A stretch of 64,000 bases of DNA from Stakelama pacifica (lineage in GTDB: Bacteria; Pseudomonadota; Alphaproteobacteria; Sphingomonadales; Sphingomonadaceae): contig NZ_SNWD01000002.1 of NCBI RefSeq assembly GCF_004361835.1, forward strand, positions 124,001 through 188,000. Reading direction: 5' to 3'. This document shows positions 26,171 to 33,939 of this stretch, piece by piece; position 1 is the first letter of the stretch; each line of letters begins with the position of its first letter. Below the pieces are notes generated by a model. It saw only the letters and a list, made by a program, of their open reading frames with translations, searched no databases and was not told where the DNA came from. The position numbers and the translations under genes were made by a program.

Positions 26171-26935
26171 ATGCGTCTTCTACTCGCTCTGGCCGCTCTG
26201 CCGCTCGTTGCCTGCAACGGATTCGCCGATATCCCCGCCGCCTCCACCGCACGCGCCGATGGTCAGCGCGAGTGGAACGTCTCCGGGTTCGATAAGGTCG
26301 ACGCCAGCGGTTCGACCGACATCACCATCCACACTGGGCAGGCGTTCTCGGTTCGCGGAGAAGGCGATCCCGATCTGCTCGATCGGATGCAACTCAGCGT
26401 GAGCGGTTCGCAGCTGCATATCGGCATGAAAAAGGGCAATTGGGGCATTTCGCGCGGAAATGCGCATCTGACCATCACGATGCCGCGCATAACTGCAGTG
26501 GAAACCAAGGGATCGGGCGATGTGGAAATCGACCGGGCAGCCGGCCCCTTTTCCGGGTCGATCAAAGGATCGGGCGATCTGATGATCGGCGAAGTGCAAG
26601 GCGGTTTTACCGGCGCCATCAAGGGGTCGGGTAATATCCTCGTAAAGCGCCAGAGCGGCGGCGATGTGAAGCTTTCCATCGCCGGTTCGGGCGATATCGG
26701 GATAGGCGGCACTGCCGATACGCTGGATATTTCGATCGCAGGATCGGGCGATGTCGATGCGGGCGGCCTCACAACGAAATCGGCGACGATTCAGGTCGCC
26801 GGGTCGGGCAATGTCGGCGCACGGGTAAACGGTCCCGTCACTATCGGGCTGCGCGGATCGGGTAATGTCGATGTGAAGGGCCAACCACGCTGCACGACGA
26901 GCAAGGCCGGATCGGGAAGTGTGCGCTGCGGCTAA
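26171..26935 (+). CDS. GIN-domain lipoprotein (DUF2807) 1
   Basis: The 254-residue protein has a short lipoprotein signal, MRLLLALAALPLVA-C15, so it is probably lipid-anchored. The remainder is a GIN (PF10988, putative auto-transporter adhesin head) domain: a repetitive right-handed beta-helix with KGSGD, AGSGD and RGSGN turns every 15-20 residues from about 110 onward. The family has no firm function; surface or periplasmic adhesion and polymer binding have been suggested. AGAGGA precedes the ATG. A second GIN gene follows on the same strand. Confidence 0.82.
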   Translation: MRLLLALAALPLVACNGFADIPAASTARADGQREWNVSGFDKVDASGSTDITIHTGQAFSVRGEGDPDLLDRMQLSVSGSQLHIGMKKGNWGISRGNAHLTITMPRITAVETKGSGDVEIDRAAGPFSGSIKGSGDLMIGEVQGGFTGAIKGSGNILVKRQSGGDVKLSIAGSGDIGIGGTADTLDISIAGSGDVDAGGLTTKSATIQVAGSGNVGARVNGPVTIGLRGSGNVDVKGQPRCTTSKAGSGSVRCG

Positions 26936-26943
26936 TCTCCCGG

Positions 26944-26974
26944 TTGCGTTATCGGGGATCGCGTCGCCTATAAT
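26944..26974 (+). promoter_or_regulatory. promoter of the second GIN gene, probably leaderless
   Basis: A perfect TATAAT -10 box ends seven bases before the ATG at 26981, with TTGCGT 19 bases upstream as a -35 candidate. Transcription would start at or next to the A of the ATG. No Shine-Dalgarno sequence lies between, which fits a leaderless mRNA. Confidence 0.55.
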
Positions 26975-26980
26975 AGGGCT

Positions 26981-27676
26981 ATGATCCGCTTCGCTTTGTT
27001 CGCCGTTATATTAGTCGCCCCCCCGCTTGCCAATGCGAGCGAGCGCAAGGTGATGCTGACCGGGTTCGACACAATCCGGATCGACGGCGCGTTCCGGGTT
27101 GTGGCGGTTACGGGCAAGCCCTCAGGCGCGATCGTCACCGGCGGTGACCGGGCGATCGATCAGGTTTCGCTGTCAGTCGAGGACAAGGTGCTGACCGTTT
27201 CGGCGAGCAACAGCAATTGGGGCGGCTGGCCGGGCGAACGACACGAGCGCCCGGTCATCGCGGTCACCACCGACAAGGTGCGCGAGGCAGCGGTTCGGGG
27301 CGGCGGCTCGCTCGCCCTCGATAAGGCCGAGGGCATGGATGTCCGGCTCGGCGTGATGGGATCGGGCCGGATCGAGGTGGAAAATGTCATCGCCGATTCG
27401 CTGACCGGCGTGGTGGCGGGATCGGGGCTATTGAAACTGGGTGGGGCCGCCGCCAATGCCCGCTTCACCAATAGCGGATCGGGCGCGATCGATGCGGGCG
27501 GGCTGACCGTCCGCGACCTTGCCGTGACATCGGATGGGACCGGCAGCAACCATTTCACCGCCACCCGCTCCGCCGACATCACCGCAATGGGGGTAGGCGA
27601 TGTAACCATCGACGGCCCCGCCGCCTGCACCAGCCGCGGCCCCGGCCCGGTGCGTTGCGACGAAAAGGGGGCATAG
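26981..27676 (+). CDS. GIN-domain protein (DUF2807) 2
   Basis: The 231-residue protein has a cleavable signal peptide (MIRFALFAVILVAPPLANA-S) rather than a lipobox, so it should be free in the periplasm or secreted. The GIN domain covers most of the rest, with MGSGRIEV, AGSGLLKL and SGSGAIDAGG turns. It ends PAACTSRGPGPVRC, paralleling the PRCTTSKAGSGSVRC end of its neighbour, which shows that the two are tandem paralogues that diverged in sequence. The stop codon TAG is in the same frame as the following acetyltransferase. Confidence 0.82.
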   Translation: MIRFALFAVILVAPPLANASERKVMLTGFDTIRIDGAFRVVAVTGKPSGAIVTGGDRAIDQVSLSVEDKVLTVSASNSNWGGWPGERHERPVIAVTTDKVREAAVRGGGSLALDKAEGMDVRLGVMGSGRIEVENVIADSLTGVVAGSGLLKLGGAAANARFTNSGSGAIDAGGLTVRDLAVTSDGTGSNHFTATRSADITAMGVGDVTIDGPAACTSRGPGPVRCDEKGA

Positions 27677-27718
27677 GCGCTGCCAGTTCCCGTCACCCGC
27701 CTCACCCGGCCTGAGGAT

Positions 27719-28153
27719 TTGCCGGCGCTTCTCGCGCTGTTCGAATCGTCGGAAGTGAGCGCGGCTGCCGAACCCGTCGAACGGGCCGAACAAATCTGGC
27801 GCGACATGCTGGCCAGCTCTCATATCTTCACCTTCGTTCGAGCGCTGGATATGCAAATCGTCGCGACATGTACGCTGATCACCGCGCCCAACCTGTTGCG
27901 CGCCGGCAGGTCGCACGCTTTTCTGGAAAATGTCGTCGCCCACCCCGATCATCGCGGCTTGGGTCATGGCCGTTCGGTCGTTACCGCTGCGCTGGACCAT
28001 GCCTGGCAAAGCGATTGCCATCATGTCCTGATGCAAAGCGGCCGCGCCGATCCGCGCGTTCATCTTTTCTATGAAGGGCTGGGGTTCCGACCGGGCCTGC
28101 GCACCGCTTATGTAGCGATGCGCCCGGGACCGCCCACCGCACGCGCGCCCTGA
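27719..28153 (+). CDS. GNAT family N-acetyltransferase
   Basis: The 144-residue acetyltransferase has the acetyl-CoA site in ENVVAHPDHRGLGHGRSVV (about residues 68-86), which holds the R/Q-x-x-G-x-G/A pattern, and FYEGLGFRPG near the end. The start shown is TTG, the only canonical codon. However, family-like sequence (VTRLTRPED, usually the first beta strand) is encoded in frame immediately upstream back to the TAG of the GIN gene, with only a CTG at 27680 available as start, eight bases after AAGGGGG. The true protein may therefore begin at that CTG. The 3' end overlaps the convergent AraC gene by 46 bases. Confidence 0.75.
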   Translation: MPALLALFESSEVSAAAEPVERAEQIWRDMLASSHIFTFVRALDMQIVATCTLITAPNLLRAGRSHAFLENVVAHPDHRGLGHGRSVVTAALDHAWQSDCHHVLMQSGRADPRVHLFYEGLGFRPGLRTAYVAMRPGPPTARAP

Positions 28154-29046
28154 TCGATCGGCAGGAACAGGTCCGTCACGCTATCGGGTTCGGGCACATC
28201 GGGGTAAAATCGCACGCGCTGACAGAAAAGCGGGAAATCCCGTGGCTCTTCACCGCTTTGCGGCAGCCATTCCCGGTACAGAAACAAGGCCGCTGCCTCC
28301 AGATTTTCGCTATTTCCCACGACACGCAGAACCGCGCAAGGCCCGGCCGGGATCAGCCCCTCCTCCACGCCGGCGTCATTCGGTGCGACAGGGCCTTTCG
28401 AGGCCGCACACAGGTCCATGCGAAACGCCTCGGGCGGCGTGGTTCGCGGGTCGGAATGAAAGATGTTGAAGGTAGCAGTGATGTCCTTGCCCAGCCCGGT
28501 CGCCCTGCGCCAGCCAATGAAACGCTGGATGGTGGCATAAATCCGCTCGGGATCGCCGTGATGTTTCATCAGCGCCACCGGCGTTGCGGGAAAATCGGTG
28601 ATGGTGACGTCTTGCAGGCTATAGTTGGTCAAATGCTTGCTCCGTGCGAAGGTTAGCGGCCCGAGGGCGGCAAGCCACGATCGCCAGTCCGGCGCGGTTC
28701 GAAATTCGGACGGCGATTGTCCGAAGTTCTGGCGGAAAGCGCGGGCAAAGGCGTCAGACGCCTCATATCCCGCATCCAGCGCTATGTCGGTCACGCCGTC
28801 CGCATCGCGAAAAGCGAGCTGATAGGAGGCACGCCGCATCCGGACGAGCTGCACATAGCGATGCACCGACAGACCGAAGATCGCCGAAAACTGACGGTGG
28901 AAATGGTATTTTGAGAACGCCGCGACGTCGCTTAACCGATCAAGGCTGAGATCGGCATCGGGATTGCGGTCGATATGGTCGAGCACCCGCTGCATGCGTT
29001 CCTGATAGTGCGGTGGCACGGCGTTCCCTTTCCTCCTTCGTGGCAA
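28108..29046 (-). CDS. AraC family regulator with GyrI-like effector domain
   Basis: The 312-residue regulator has its AraC-type DNA-binding domain at the N-terminus (about 12-115): LSDVAAFSKYHFHRQFSAIFG and ALDAGYEASDAFARAFRQNFGQSPSEFR are the two helix-turn-helix motifs. The C-terminal part (about 150-305) is a GyrI-like/effector-binding domain that in relatives binds small cationic ligands, as in Rob or BmrR. No obvious target is adjacent except the overlapping GNAT gene, so it may act elsewhere. A later in-frame ATG at 28995 is an alternative start. Confidence 0.85.
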   Translation of the reverse strand: MPRRRKGNAVPPHYQERMQRVLDHIDRNPDADLSLDRLSDVAAFSKYHFHRQFSAIFGLSVHRYVQLVRMRRASYQLAFRDADGVTDIALDAGYEASDAFARAFRQNFGQSPSEFRTAPDWRSWLAALGPLTFARSKHLTNYSLQDVTITDFPATPVALMKHHGDPERIYATIQRFIGWRRATGLGKDITATFNIFHSDPRTTPPEAFRMDLCAASKGPVAPNDAGVEEGLIPAGPCAVLRVVGNSENLEAAALFLYREWLPQSGEEPRDFPLFCQRVRFYPDVPEPDSVTDLFLPIDQGARAVGGPGRIAT

Positions 29047-29100
29047 GGCGAATTAGCCGCATCCCGACGATCGGCGCGCGACCGATCTTGCGCTATTGCG

Positions 29101-29763
29101 TCAGGCCGCGATCGGGAAGCGCAGCAATTTGCGCTCGGTTGCGACCAGTGCCTCGGCTCCGCGCCCCACCGCGCGCAGGATTTCGGGGTGTGCAGCGTCG
29201 AGGCCGCCGGTGAGCGCGCCGAAAGCGGGCAGGATCAGCTTGGTCGGCGTCGCAACGAAGCAGCGGCGCGACACCCGGCGGCCGCGCACCGATACGCGCA
29301 ATTTGGGGTGATAATGGCCGGAAAGCTCGGGCTGCGTTTCGCCTGCCAGTGCTTCGTGGCGCAGGATCAGGCCGTCGACCTGCGCCTCCTCGACAATCCT
29401 GCCGCCGCAATGATCGATCATCCCGGCATCGTGATTGCCGGTGATCCACGTCCAGCGGGTGCGCTGGGTCAGGTCGCGCAGCAGCCTCTGCGCCGCATCC
29501 GACAGCCGCGTGCACCCGGCAGCGTCATGGAAACTGTCGCCAAGGCACCAGACCTGCTCGACCTCCAGAGCGCGCACCACGGCATCAAGCTGCCGCAAGG
29601 TATCAATCGAATCATAAGGCGGCAGCATCTGGCCGCCCGCCGCATACCAGCTCGCCTTTTCGAAATGCAGATCGGCGACGAGCAGCGCCCGGCGCGCGGG
29701 CCAGAACAGCGCACCGTCGGGACGCGTCAGAAACTCATGACCGGCGAACGAAAGGGGAACCAT
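29101..29763 (-). CDS. pdeM: ligase-associated DNA damage response endonuclease PdeM
   Basis: This 220-residue calcineurin-like metallophosphoesterase carries all metal-binding blocks: VADLHFEKAS (about 32), CLGDSFHDAAG (about 75), ITGNHDAGMI (about 108) and SGHYHPKLRV (about 150). Order and length match the PdeM family (TIGR04123), predicted to act with an Lhr-type helicase, a beta-CASP-like exonuclease and an ATP-dependent ligase. The start was set at MVPLSFAGHEF because earlier in-frame residues would overlap the helicase gene and lack similarity. It lies 31 bases downstream of the helicase, as usual. Confidence 0.88.
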   Translation of the reverse strand: MVPLSFAGHEFLTRPDGALFWPARRALLVADLHFEKASWYAAGGQMLPPYDSIDTLRQLDAVVRALEVEQVWCLGDSFHDAAGCTRLSDAAQRLLRDLTQRTRWTWITGNHDAGMIDHCGGRIVEEAQVDGLILRHEALAGETQPELSGHYHPKLRVSVRGRRVSRRCFVATPTKLILPAFGALTGGLDAAHPEILRAVGRGAEALVATERKLLRFPIAA

Positions 29764-29794
29764 CTTTTCTCTATCGCCGCTTCCCACGCATCCG

Positions 29795-32245
29795 TCAATC
29801 GCGCGCCATGGCTTCGGCGGCGAGCACTTCCGCCTGTTCGAGCAATTCGTCATCCGCGCTCCCCTGCGCCACATTCTCCCGCCCGATCAGCACCAGCACC
29901 GGCACGGCAAGCGGACTGACGCGCGGCAGGTCGCGATGCACCATCGTATCGCCCGCGCGGTCGAGCAGATCGCCCAGCCGCCCGACATCGGTCATCCGCG
30001 CGCGCGCATCCTCCCATGCCGCACGCAGCAGCAAATGGTCCGGCTCATAGCGGCGCAGCACGTCGTAAATCAGGTCGGTGGAAAAAGTGACCTGCCGCCC
30101 GCTCTTTCGCTTGCCCGGATGCTGGCGCTCGACCAGCCCGCCGATCACCGCGACTTCGCGAAAGGCGCGTTTGAGCAGCGCCGATCCCTGCACCCATTCG
30201 ACAAATTCATGCTCCAATATGTCGGGCGAAAACAGTGACGCCGGATCGGTAACGGGATCGAGGCTGTAACAGGCAAGCGCATAGTCATTGGCGACAAACC
30301 CCAACGGCTTCAGCCCCTGCCCCTCCATCCGCCGGGTGATCAGCATGCCGAGCGCCTGATGCGCGTTCCACCCTTCGAAACTGTACGCGACCATATAATG
30401 GCGCCCCTCGCGCGGGAAGGTTTCGACGAGTAGCTGATCCGGCCCCGGCAGGATCGAGCGATAGCGCTGCACCTCCAGCCATTCGCGCACATCGTCGGGA
30501 AAGCGCGCCCATTGCTCCGGATCGTGCAGAAAGCCGCGCACCCGCCGGGCAAGATTGGTCGATAGCGGCATCCGCGCGCCGCTATAGCTCGGGATACGCG
30601 CCGGCCGTGCGGTCGCCCGCACGACCAGATCGATCGCGTCCATCCGCTCTACCTCAAGGCTCATCCCGGCAAAGAAAAACGTATCGCCGGGGGTAAGCGA
30701 GGCAGCGAAATATTCCTCCACCGTGCCGAGCTTTCGCCCGTTTTTGAACCGAACGTCGAGGGTAGAGGCATCGACGATGATCCCCGCGTTCAGGCGATGC
30801 TGGGTGACGAACTTCGGATGGGAGACCCGCCACAGCCCGTCAGTGTCTTTGGTCAGGCGTTTGAACTTGTCATAGGCACGCAGGGCATAGCCGCCATCGG
30901 CGATGAAATTGAGCACCCGCTCGAACGTATCGTCGTCGAGCGCCGAATAAGGAAGCGCCCCGCGCACCTCCTCCAGCATCTCCGCCGCATCGAACGGCGC
31001 GGCGCAAGCACATGCCATCAGATGCTGGGCGAGGACGTCCAGCCCGCCGGGGCGGAAGATATCGGGGTCGAGCTCGCCCGCCTCCACCGCATCGAGCGCC
31101 GCGCGCGCTTCGAGATATTCGAACCGGTTGCCGGGGACCACCACCGCCTCGGACGGTTCGTCGAGCCGGTGATTGGCGCGCCCGATCCGTTGCAGCAGGC
31201 GCGATGATCCCTTGGGCGCGCCCATCTGGATGACGCAATCGACATTGCCCCAGTCGACGCCAAGGTCGAGGCTGGCGGTCGCGACCAGCGCGCGCAGCTT
31301 TCCGTCCGCCATCGCTGCCTCCACCTTGCGCCGCGCCTCTCGCGCCAGCGACCCGTGATGCACGCCGATGGGAAGCTGCATCTCGTTAGCCTTCCACAGA
31401 TCCTGAAAGATCAGTTCGGCAAGGCTGCGGGTGTTGCAGAAGACGATCGTGGTCTGATGCGTCTCAATCTCGGCCATCACCTGTGCAGCGGCATAGCGGC
31501 CCGAATGGCCCGACCATGGCACGCGGTCCTGCGGCAACAGGATCGCGATATCGGGATCGGCACCCTTCTCCCCCACCACCTTCGCAACGCTGTCGATATC
31601 GCCATAGGGGGCGAGCCAGGCCCGATAGCCGTCGGGGTCGGCGACCGTTGCCGACAGCGCAACGCGCCGCATATCGGGGGCGAGCCGCTGCAACCGGGCG
31701 AGCGACAGCGACAACAGATCGCCGCGCTTTTGCGTGGCGAAGGCGTGCACCTCATCAATGACCACCGTCTTCAGCGTTTCGAATAACTGGTCGCTATCGG
31801 GATAGCTGAGCAGCAGGCTCAGCGATTCGGGGGTGGTGAGCAGGATATGCGGCGGGCGGGTGCGCTGGCGTGCCTTGCGGTCCGAAGGGGTGTCGCCGCT
31901 GCGTGTCTCCACCCGCAGCGACAGGCCCATTTCCTCGATCGGGGTGAGCAGATTGCGCTGCACATCGACCGCCAGAGCTTTCAGCGGCGAGACGTACAGC
32001 GTGTGCAGCCCCTCCGCCCCGCCATGGGCGATAAGATCGTCGAGGCTGGGCAGGAATCCGGCAAGCGTCTTTCCCGCACCCGTCGGCGCGACGAGCAGGC
32101 TGTGCTGCCCGGCCCGTGCCGCTGCCAGCATGTCGAGCTGATGCCGCCGGGGTTGCCAGCCGCGCGCCGCGAACCAGTCGCGCAGCGGTGCGGTAAGCGG
32201 GGGATCGATCGGGGCTGACAAGGAAGGCGCGTTCACTGCCAGCAT
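29795..32245 (-). CDS. ligase-associated DNA damage response DEXH-box helicase (Lhr-type)
   Basis: This 816-residue superfamily 2 helicase is related to Lhr. Walker A APTGAGKT is at 53-60, the DEVHAFATQKRGD motif II follows, then ALSATVADP (motif III), FCNTRSLAEL, VATASLDLGVDWG (motif V) and RIGRANH (motif VI, QRIGRANHR). The C-terminal winged-helix and Lhr core segments complete TIGR04121. The start at MLAVNAPSLS was preferred; an open frame goes 32 codons further upstream but is atypical in composition. It forms a unit with pdeM and faces the exonuclease across a small gene. Confidence 0.9.
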   Translation of the reverse strand: MLAVNAPSLSAPIDPPLTAPLRDWFAARGWQPRRHQLDMLAAARAGQHSLLVAPTGAGKTLAGFLPSLDDLIAHGGAEGLHTLYVSPLKALAVDVQRNLLTPIEEMGLSLRVETRSGDTPSDRKARQRTRPPHILLTTPESLSLLLSYPDSDQLFETLKTVVIDEVHAFATQKRGDLLSLSLARLQRLAPDMRRVALSATVADPDGYRAWLAPYGDIDSVAKVVGEKGADPDIAILLPQDRVPWSGHSGRYAAAQVMAEIETHQTTIVFCNTRSLAELIFQDLWKANEMQLPIGVHHGSLAREARRKVEAAMADGKLRALVATASLDLGVDWGNVDCVIQMGAPKGSSRLLQRIGRANHRLDEPSEAVVVPGNRFEYLEARAALDAVEAGELDPDIFRPGGLDVLAQHLMACACAAPFDAAEMLEEVRGALPYSALDDDTFERVLNFIADGGYALRAYDKFKRLTKDTDGLWRVSHPKFVTQHRLNAGIIVDASTLDVRFKNGRKLGTVEEYFAASLTPGDTFFFAGMSLEVERMDAIDLVVRATARPARIPSYSGARMPLSTNLARRVRGFLHDPEQWARFPDDVREWLEVQRYRSILPGPDQLLVETFPREGRHYMVAYSFEGWNAHQALGMLITRRMEGQGLKPLGFVANDYALACYSLDPVTDPASLFSPDILEHEFVEWVQGSALLKRAFREVAVIGGLVERQHPGKRKSGRQVTFSTDLIYDVLRRYEPDHLLLRAAWEDARARMTDVGRLGDLLDRAGDTMVHRDLPRVSPLAVPVLVLIGRENVAQGSADDELLEQAEVLAAEAMARD

Positions 32246-32297
32246 ATCGCCATGCGACGTGCTCAAAACAATGTCGTCCCCGACCCGCCCGGACCGG

Positions 32298-32480
32298 TCA
32301 GCGGTTTTCGTTCGCCTTGTCGTCGCGCTCCTGTTCATCATACATGCGCTGCGTCGCGGCTTCGGTATGCGCGTCCTGTTCGCGGCTGGTGCGATTGTGC
32401 AATATTGCCCAGATGATGACCGCGGCCAGCAGAATAGGCCCCAAAATCGTCATCACGCCCCACAGGCTTCCCAGATCCAT
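32298..32480 (-). CDS. small single-pass membrane protein
   Basis: The 60-residue protein has one hydrophobic segment near the N-terminus (VMTILGPILLAAVIIWAIL, about residues 9-27) followed by a charged tail with many Glu, Asp, Arg and Lys. AGGAGAG precedes the ATG at perfect spacing, which supports a real gene. The topology is probably N-out with a cytoplasmic tail. I do not recognise a characterised family. It lies between helicase and exonuclease genes, and may simply be a neighbour of the repair cluster. Confidence 0.72.
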   Translation of the reverse strand: MDLGSLWGVMTILGPILLAAVIIWAILHNRTSREQDAHTEAATQRMYDEQERDDKANENR

Positions 32481-32580
32481 CGTCTCTCTCCTGTCGTTGC
32501 GCGATCAACCCATGGGCAGCTGCATTCGATCCGTGGCACGATGATTGGCATGGTGAGCGCGGCCACCCCATATCGTTGAA

Positions 32581-33576
32581 ATGTCTGTCGGAAACTGGAT
32601 CGAACCGCATCCCGAAGGAATCTACATCCCCGCCGCCGATGCGTGGATCGATCCTTCCGCGCCCAAACCCCGCGCGCTCGTCACCCATGGCCATGCCGAT
32701 CATGCGCGCGGCGGGCACGGCACGGTATGGGCGACGCCGGAAACGCTGGCGATCATGGAGGCGCGCTATGGCCCGCAACTCGGACAGCCGGTCGCCTATG
32801 GCGAGACGATCCGACTGGGCGAGGTCGATATCGGCTTCGTGCCGGCGGGCCATGTGCTTGGATCGGCGCAGATCGTGCTCGACCATGACGGCGAGCGGGT
32901 GGTGGTGTCGGGCGATTATAAGCGCCGTGCCGATCCCACCTGTGCGCGGTTCGAGCCCGTCCGGTGCGATGTGTTCATTACCGAGGCGACGTTCGGCCTG
33001 CCGGTTTTTCGCCATCCCGAAACGCATGATGAGCTGACGAAGCTGCTCGATGCGCTGCACGCGAATCCCGATCGCTGCGTGCTGGTCGGTGCCTATGCGC
33101 TGGGCAAGGCGCAGCGGGTGATCGCAGAGCTTCGCGCCATGGGGCATGGCGATCCGATCTATATCCATGGCGCGTTGCAGCGTCTGTGCGATCTGTATGC
33201 CGAACATGGCGTCGATCTGGGCGAACTGCGCCCCGCCACCGATACCGACAAAGGCGAGATGAAGGGGCATATCGTGCTGAGCCCGCCCGGCGCTCTCAAT
33301 GATCGCTGGTCGCGGCGGCTGCCCGATCCGATCACCGCGATGGCGAGCGGATGGATGCGCGTGCGGCAACGGGCGCGCCAGCGCAATGTCGAACTGCCGC
33401 TGATCCTGTCCGACCATGCCGACTGGGACGAGCTGACGAGCACCATCCGTGAGATTGCGCCGAAGGAAGTATGGGTGACGCATGGCCGCGAGGATGCGCT
33501 GGTGCACTGGTGCGGGCTGCACCAGATAAAGGCGCGCGCGCTCGATCTGGTCGGGTTCGAGGATGAAGACGACTGA
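32581..33576 (+). CDS. ligase-associated DNA damage response exonuclease
   Basis: The 331-residue protein is a metallo-beta-lactamase-fold nuclease of the beta-CASP type (TIGR04122). THGHADHARGG carries H36, H38, D40 and H41, the HxHxDH zinc motif, and VSGDYKRRADPT, TEATFGLPVF, SDHADWDEL and VTHGRED supply the rest. In the usual layout this gene is followed by an ATP-dependent DNA ligase, but here a 363-base non-coding stretch and a diguanylate cyclase follow. It is divergent from the small membrane gene and helicase. Confidence 0.9.
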   Translation: MSVGNWIEPHPEGIYIPAADAWIDPSAPKPRALVTHGHADHARGGHGTVWATPETLAIMEARYGPQLGQPVAYGETIRLGEVDIGFVPAGHVLGSAQIVLDHDGERVVVSGDYKRRADPTCARFEPVRCDVFITEATFGLPVFRHPETHDELTKLLDALHANPDRCVLVGAYALGKAQRVIAELRAMGHGDPIYIHGALQRLCDLYAEHGVDLGELRPATDTDKGEMKGHIVLSPPGALNDRWSRRLPDPITAMASGWMRVRQRARQRNVELPLILSDHADWDELTSTIREIAPKEVWVTHGREDALVHWCGLHQIKARALDLVGFEDEDD

Positions 33577-33939
33577 TTCGCGGATATACGCGGGGGTGGG
33601 GTGGTCGCGGAAGTTGTGGAAGTTCACACTACGTCCCCCCTCCCGCCCCCTCCCCCGCGCGATGCCGGACGGCAAAGCGAGGCGAAGGGCGGGAAGTGTA
33701 CATGGCTTCGGTCTGCCAGATTTGCGCCATGTAGGACAGCGCTATGTGGCGCGGGGTCATCTGCGGCTGACGACGCAGCGTCGGGACACGTCGATCGCAC
33801 CACCCGATCGCGCCCCGGCCACGTTGCAACCGGCGCGCGGCGCTGCATTATCCATGTTCGTTTCGGCGCGGCTCAAGGTCGATTAGCAGCTTTTAAACCT
33901 GTTCCTGATAGGGGCTGCTGTTCAATCGGGAAAAGACGA
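33577..33939. other. non-coding stretch where the repair ligase gene would be expected
   Basis: No frame here gives a credible protein. It contains a C-rich tract (CCCCCCTCCCGCCCCCTCCC near 33636) and short imperfect repeats such as GAAGTTCACAC and GAAGTGTACATGG. Translations in all frames show no ligase motif such as KxDG. The final 40 bases hold the ribosome binding site (GGGAAAAGACG) of the next gene. Confidence 0.5.

Noticed and set aside
33601..33939. N-terminal extension of the diguanylate cyclase frame
   Set aside because: The extension has no similarity to a sensor domain, is Arg/Pro-rich and lacks a ribosome binding site, while the ATG at 33940 has one and is followed by membrane helices.
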